Source of the DNA: Methanolinea sp. UBA473
Lineage (GTDB): Archaea; Halobacteriota; Methanomicrobia; Methanomicrobiales; Methanospirillaceae
Reading direction: 5' to 3'
Assembly: GCA_002509495.1 (NCBI GenBank)
Contig: DAEV01000053.1
Coordinates: forward strand, 1 to 7,586
Length of the DNA: 7,586 nt
Part shown: positions 5,411 through 7,586 of the stretch, piece by piece
Position numbering within the stretch: position 1 is the first letter of the stretch
Layout of the letters: each line of letters starts with the position of its first letter
Translations under genes and position numbers: made by a program
The notes under the pieces: generated by a model
What the model was told of the DNA's origin: nothing
Databases searched by the model: none
What the model saw: only the letters and a program-made list of their open reading frames with translations

Positions 5411-6748
5411 ATGATCGTCATACTGGGGGGAGGCCCCGCGGGAAGAACGGCTGCCATGCAGCTCGGCCTTGAAGGAAAAGAGGTGACCCTGGTTGAGAAG
5501 AAGGGGCTGGGGGGGCAGTGCCTCCATCACGGCTGCATGGTCGTTTGTGCTTTAAACGACGTGGCCAGGACCATTTCGTCCTCCCGATCGCTCGAGCGCC
5601 TGGGTATCACCCAGGGTGTGCCCAGAGTTTGTTTCCCGAACCTGTGGAATGAGATGGCGGAGATCCAGGAGCGGATTGGTTCGGTCCTGGACGCAGAGAC
5701 ACGGGGTTGCGGGGTGGATATCTGGTACGGCAGGTCAGGAAGACTGGAGGGACGGAAAGTGTTTGTCGATGGAGAGCCGGTCGAGGCGGAAGCAGTCATC
5801 ATCGCCACGGGTTCCTTCCCAAGGATTCCGGAGATTCCCGGAATCTCGCTCCCGGGAGTGTATCATCCTCATTCGCTCTCCCGCATGCCTGCCATCCCGG
5901 AAAGGCTGCTTATCATAGGTGGTGGCATCATGGCCGCCGAATTCGCTTTCATCTTCCAGGAGTTCGGCTCACGGGTCTGCCTTGCAGCCAGGACGAATTT
6001 TTTGAACGATATCGATCCCAAACTCCGGGATCTCGCGATCAAGGACCTGTCTTCCGTGGAGATCCGGGAGCACTGCAGGGTTGAATCTATTACCGGCGTC
6101 GACCGTGTTGGGGGAGCAGTCCTCCGTTCTCCGCAGGAATCCGCGGAGTTGCCATTCGATGCGGTCCTCATTGCAGCAGGTCTTGTCCCCAATTCAGGGA
6201 TGCTGCAGGGAATCGCCAAGGGGAAAGACGGGCGGGTGCGGGTGGACAGGTACATGCGTACCAGCATTGAGGGGGTATGGGCATGCGGGGACGTGACCGG
6301 CTCCTGTTATCTTACCCCCATAGCCCGGCGCCAGGGAATGGTCGCTGCTGCATGCATCCTCGGAAAGGATGATCCCATGGATTATGACGGGGTGCCTCAG
6401 TCCATGGCTCTCGCCTCGGAATTCGCCTTTATCCATGGAGATGCAGAGGCTGCAGTCTCCCTCTCGATCCCGGGACCGGCAGGGCCGGGGACCTTCTGGG
6501 GGGTCTCCTCGGGAACGACGGGGGTGGCCCGCATCCTCGTCGACCCGGATTCAGGTGCAATCCGGGGGATCTCGGCGGCGGGGCCGTCCGCCGGGATCAT
6601 CGCCGCGTACCAGGCATTCCTCATGAAAATGGGCATCACAGTGCACGACTTTGACCAGTTTACCGAAGTGCACCCGATGAGCGACGGGGTCTACTCCCTG
6701 ATGAAATACGCGTCCTCCCGCCTCAAGCGGGGAAACTTCAGGCGCTGA
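5411..6748 (+). CDS. FAD-dependent pyridine nucleotide-disulfide oxidoreductase, dihydrolipoamide dehydrogenase-like
   Basis: The 445-aa protein has the full architecture of class I flavoprotein disulfide reductases. The FAD site GGGPAG is at 6-11; the redox pair Cys37/Cys42 lies in GGQCLHHGC. The ATG..P motif is at 132-137; a second Rossmann motif GGGIMAAE is at 170-177; the FAD ribityl motif WACGDVTG is at 290-297. A dimerisation domain fills 330-445. In the nucleotide site the third glycine is Ala175 and strand beta-2 ends in AART rather than an acidic residue, as in NADPH-using members, so NADPH is the likely cofactor. Two features depart from the family: the usual CxxxxCxPSK lysine is Cys46, and the HP...E glutamate after His421 is Gly426. 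The true substrate is unknown. ATG 5411 is chosen because it starts directly at the first beta strand; an upstream ATG at 5369 would overlap the preceding gene. SD is weak. Confidence 0.85.
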   Translation: MIVILGGGPAGRTAAMQLGLEGKEVTLVEKKGLGGQCLHHGCMVVCALNDVARTISSSRSLERLGITQGVPRVCFPNLWNEMAEIQERIGSVLDAETRGCGVDIWYGRSGRLEGRKVFVDGEPVEAEAVIIATGSFPRIPEIPGISLPGVYHPHSLSRMPAIPERLLIIGGGIMAAEFAFIFQEFGSRVCLAARTNFLNDIDPKLRDLAIKDLSSVEIREHCRVESITGVDRVGGAVLRSPQESAELPFDAVLIAAGLVPNSGMLQGIAKGKDGRVRVDRYMRTSIEGVWACGDVTGSCYLTPIARRQGMVAAACILGKDDPMDYDGVPQSMALASEFAFIHGDAEAAVSLSIPGPAGPGTFWGVSSGTTGVARILVDPDSGAIRGISAAGPSAGIIAAYQAFLMKMGITVHDFDQFTEVHPMSDGVYSLMKYASSRLKRGNFRR

Positions 6749-6750
6749 GC

Positions 6751-6757
6751 TTTTTTC
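6751..6757 (+). terminator. T-run terminator after the flavoenzyme gene
   Basis: Six consecutive T residues (6751-6756) begin 2 nt after the TGA at 6746-6748, followed by CCCC. This fits hairpin-independent archaeal termination and probably closes the 4414-6748 operon. Confidence 0.45.
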
Positions 6758-6828
6758 CCCATCCGAACCTGGTACCGGTTCTCAGCAGGCCCCCGATCCC
6801 ATGAGATCCTGTATCCCTCTGGCCTGGG

Positions 6829-6861
6829 AAAGGAGAACGGGTGTTGTCCACCTTCTCCCTT
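6829..6861 (+). other. Intergenic hairpin of about 10 bp
   Basis: In the 215-bp gap before the cupin gene, GGAGAA (6832-6837) pairs with TTCTCC (6853-6858), and GGTG (6840-6843) with CACC (6849-6852). A 2-nt bulge (6838-6839) and a 5-nt loop (6844-6848) remain. AA (6829-6830) can add two more pairs with TT (6860-6861) across a mismatch. No T-run follows, so it is not a bacterial-type terminator. It may be a leader structure of the cupin mRNA, a small RNA, or a protein-binding site. The rest of the gap shows only a weak inverted repeat at 6765-6781 and possible TATA-like boxes (AATAAA near 6867, AGTATTTT near 6931); no convincing gene. Confidence 0.45.
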
Positions 6862-6963
6862 ACGGCAATAAAGGCTAGTGATGCAACTTTCCACACATGC
6901 GAAACCCATTGTCGGGTACGATGAAACACCAAGTATTTTCACAATGACGGTGGGAGATCCATC

Positions 6964-7263
6964 ATGGATCTACTGAGCACAGCAGAATTTTCAAGGGAAA
7001 ATCCAGTCAAGAAAGACCTGGTCAGTACCAGAGGTTCAAACATTGTCCTTGTATGCCTTGAAACCGGGCAGGTGATTCCCCCTCACCCGGAACCCTATGC
7101 AGTGGTCTTTGTAGTCCTCCAGGGTAAGGGGACGATTACATCAGGAACAGTGGAACATCCCGTGCAGCCTCTGCACCTGATTTCGGTGGGGAAGGATGAG
7201 CATAGGGGGATCCGGTGCGACCAGCGGATGATCCTCCTTGGGATTCGCGATGATGTGAAGTGA
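6964..7263 (+). CDS. Small cupin-domain protein
   Basis: The 99-aa protein is one small beta-barrel cupin. The first motif is at about 37-56 (VIPPHPEPYAVVFVVLQGKG) and the second around 71-83 (ending SVGKDEHRGI). Of the usual metal ligands, His41 and His80 are present, but the second histidine and the glutamate of the first motif are replaced (Glu43 and a valine), so metal binding may be altered or lost. Such minimal cupins act as binding or sensing proteins or small enzymes; no specific reaction can be assigned. ATG 6964 has GGGAG 7 nt upstream. The gene ends 6 bp before an ABC transporter ATPase gene, so the two are probably co-transcribed, which hints at a role linked to that transporter's substrate. 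Confidence 0.8.
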   Translation: MDLLSTAEFSRENPVKKDLVSTRGSNIVLVCLETGQVIPPHPEPYAVVFVVLQGKGTITSGTVEHPVQPLHLISVGKDEHRGIRCDQRMILLGIRDDVK

Positions 7264-7269
7264 GGTTTG

Positions 7270-7586
7270 ATGAAGACGGCGATTGAGGTCCACGATCTGA
7301 CAAAAAAGTTCGGCACCATAATTGCGGTTGATCGCATCACTTTTTCTGTCTGGGAGGGGGAGATCTTCGGATTTCTCGGTCCGAATGGCGCAGGCAAGAC
7401 CACTACGACCCGGATGCTGACCGGTGTGATCCCATCCGACGGCGGAACCTCGACGGTCCTCGGTCACGATGTCCGCCAAGAACCCGTGCTGGCAAAACAG
7501 GGGTTCGGAGTGGTGCCGGAGACCTCGAATGCGTACGGAGACCTCACCGCCTGGCAGAACCTGATGCTGATGGGCGAGCTGTACGG
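7270..7586 (+). CDS. ABC-2-type transporter ATP-binding protein (partial, 3' end missing)
   Basis: The first 105 codons of an ABC ATPase are present; the gene runs off the window. The start IEVHDLTKKFG provides the aromatic A-loop (Phe14), GPNGAGKTT (37-45) is the Walker A motif, and GFGVVPET (78-85) is the Q-loop region with Glu in place of Gln, a frequent variant in the CcmA/DrrA-like export group. The helical domain begins with YGDLTAWQNL (89-98). The signature motif, Walker B and H-loop lie beyond the edge. GAGGT overlaps the stop of the cupin gene, 3 nt before the ATG, an unusually short SD spacing consistent with coupling. Members of this group power ABC-2 permeases exporting drugs, lipids or polysaccharides; a permease gene is expected just downstream. 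The substrate cannot be inferred. Confidence 0.9.
   Translation, partial: MKTAIEVHDLTKKFGTIIAVDRITFSVWEGEIFGFLGPNGAGKTTTTRMLTGVIPSDGGTSTVLGHDVRQEPVLAKQGFGVVPETSNAYGDLTAWQNLMLMGELY

Noticed and set aside
6801..6878. 25-codon open frame in the gap after the flavoenzyme gene
   Set aside because: It has no ribosome-binding site and no recognisable features, and it overlaps the hairpin, which explains the local base pattern better.

Overview
The window looks like chromosomal DNA from a methanogenic euryarchaeon, probably Methanomicrobiales-like. The evidence is the gene families: a cupin-type glucose-6-phosphate isomerase, a TrmB-family regulator, a DUF128 (NrpR-domain) protein and a CARDB/COG1361-type surface protein with a C-terminal anchor. 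Gene starts are preceded by short AT-rich TATA-like boxes in otherwise GC-rich DNA, several starts lack a Shine-Dalgarno (SD) sequence, and genes end at short T-runs, all as expected for archaea. The assignment rests on recognising families, not on any search.

Layout. (1) nadE, ammonia-type NAD+ synthetase, + strand, 65-802. It converges with a minus-strand pair: a membrane-anchored beta-sandwich surface protein (1493-2770) and, translationally coupled through an ATGA overlap, the cupin phosphoglucose isomerase (807-1496). (2) Divergent from that pair is a TrmB-family regulator (2832-3611). The 61-bp gap between the divergent starts holds a 22-bp dyad and TATA-like boxes, which suggests that the regulator controls itself and the surface protein/pgi pair. 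(3) The regulator converges with an HTH-less DUF128/NrpR-domain gene (3605-4354, minus strand). Across a 59-bp gap with another dyad, that gene is divergent from an unrecognised two-domain protein (4414-5391), followed 19 bp later by an atypical FAD-dependent disulfide reductase-like enzyme (5411-6748) and a T-run. (4) A 215-bp gap with a strong imperfect hairpin leads to a small cupin protein (6964-7263) and the start of an ABC-2-type transporter ATPase (7270 to the window edge).

How they may work together. The TrmB-like regulator beside pgi fits control of gluconeogenic or storage-sugar flux. The DUF128 protein is related to the 2-oxoglutarate-sensing part of the nitrogen repressor NrpR, and its promoter carries a GAA-N6-TTC dyad with the same geometry as the known NrpR operator. 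The unknown protein and the redox enzyme form a second possible functional unit under that shared control region. The most interesting points are the two divergent control regions, a cysteine cluster in the isomerase, and an altered active site in the flavoenzyme. I see no mobile element, CRISPR array, tRNA or rRNA.
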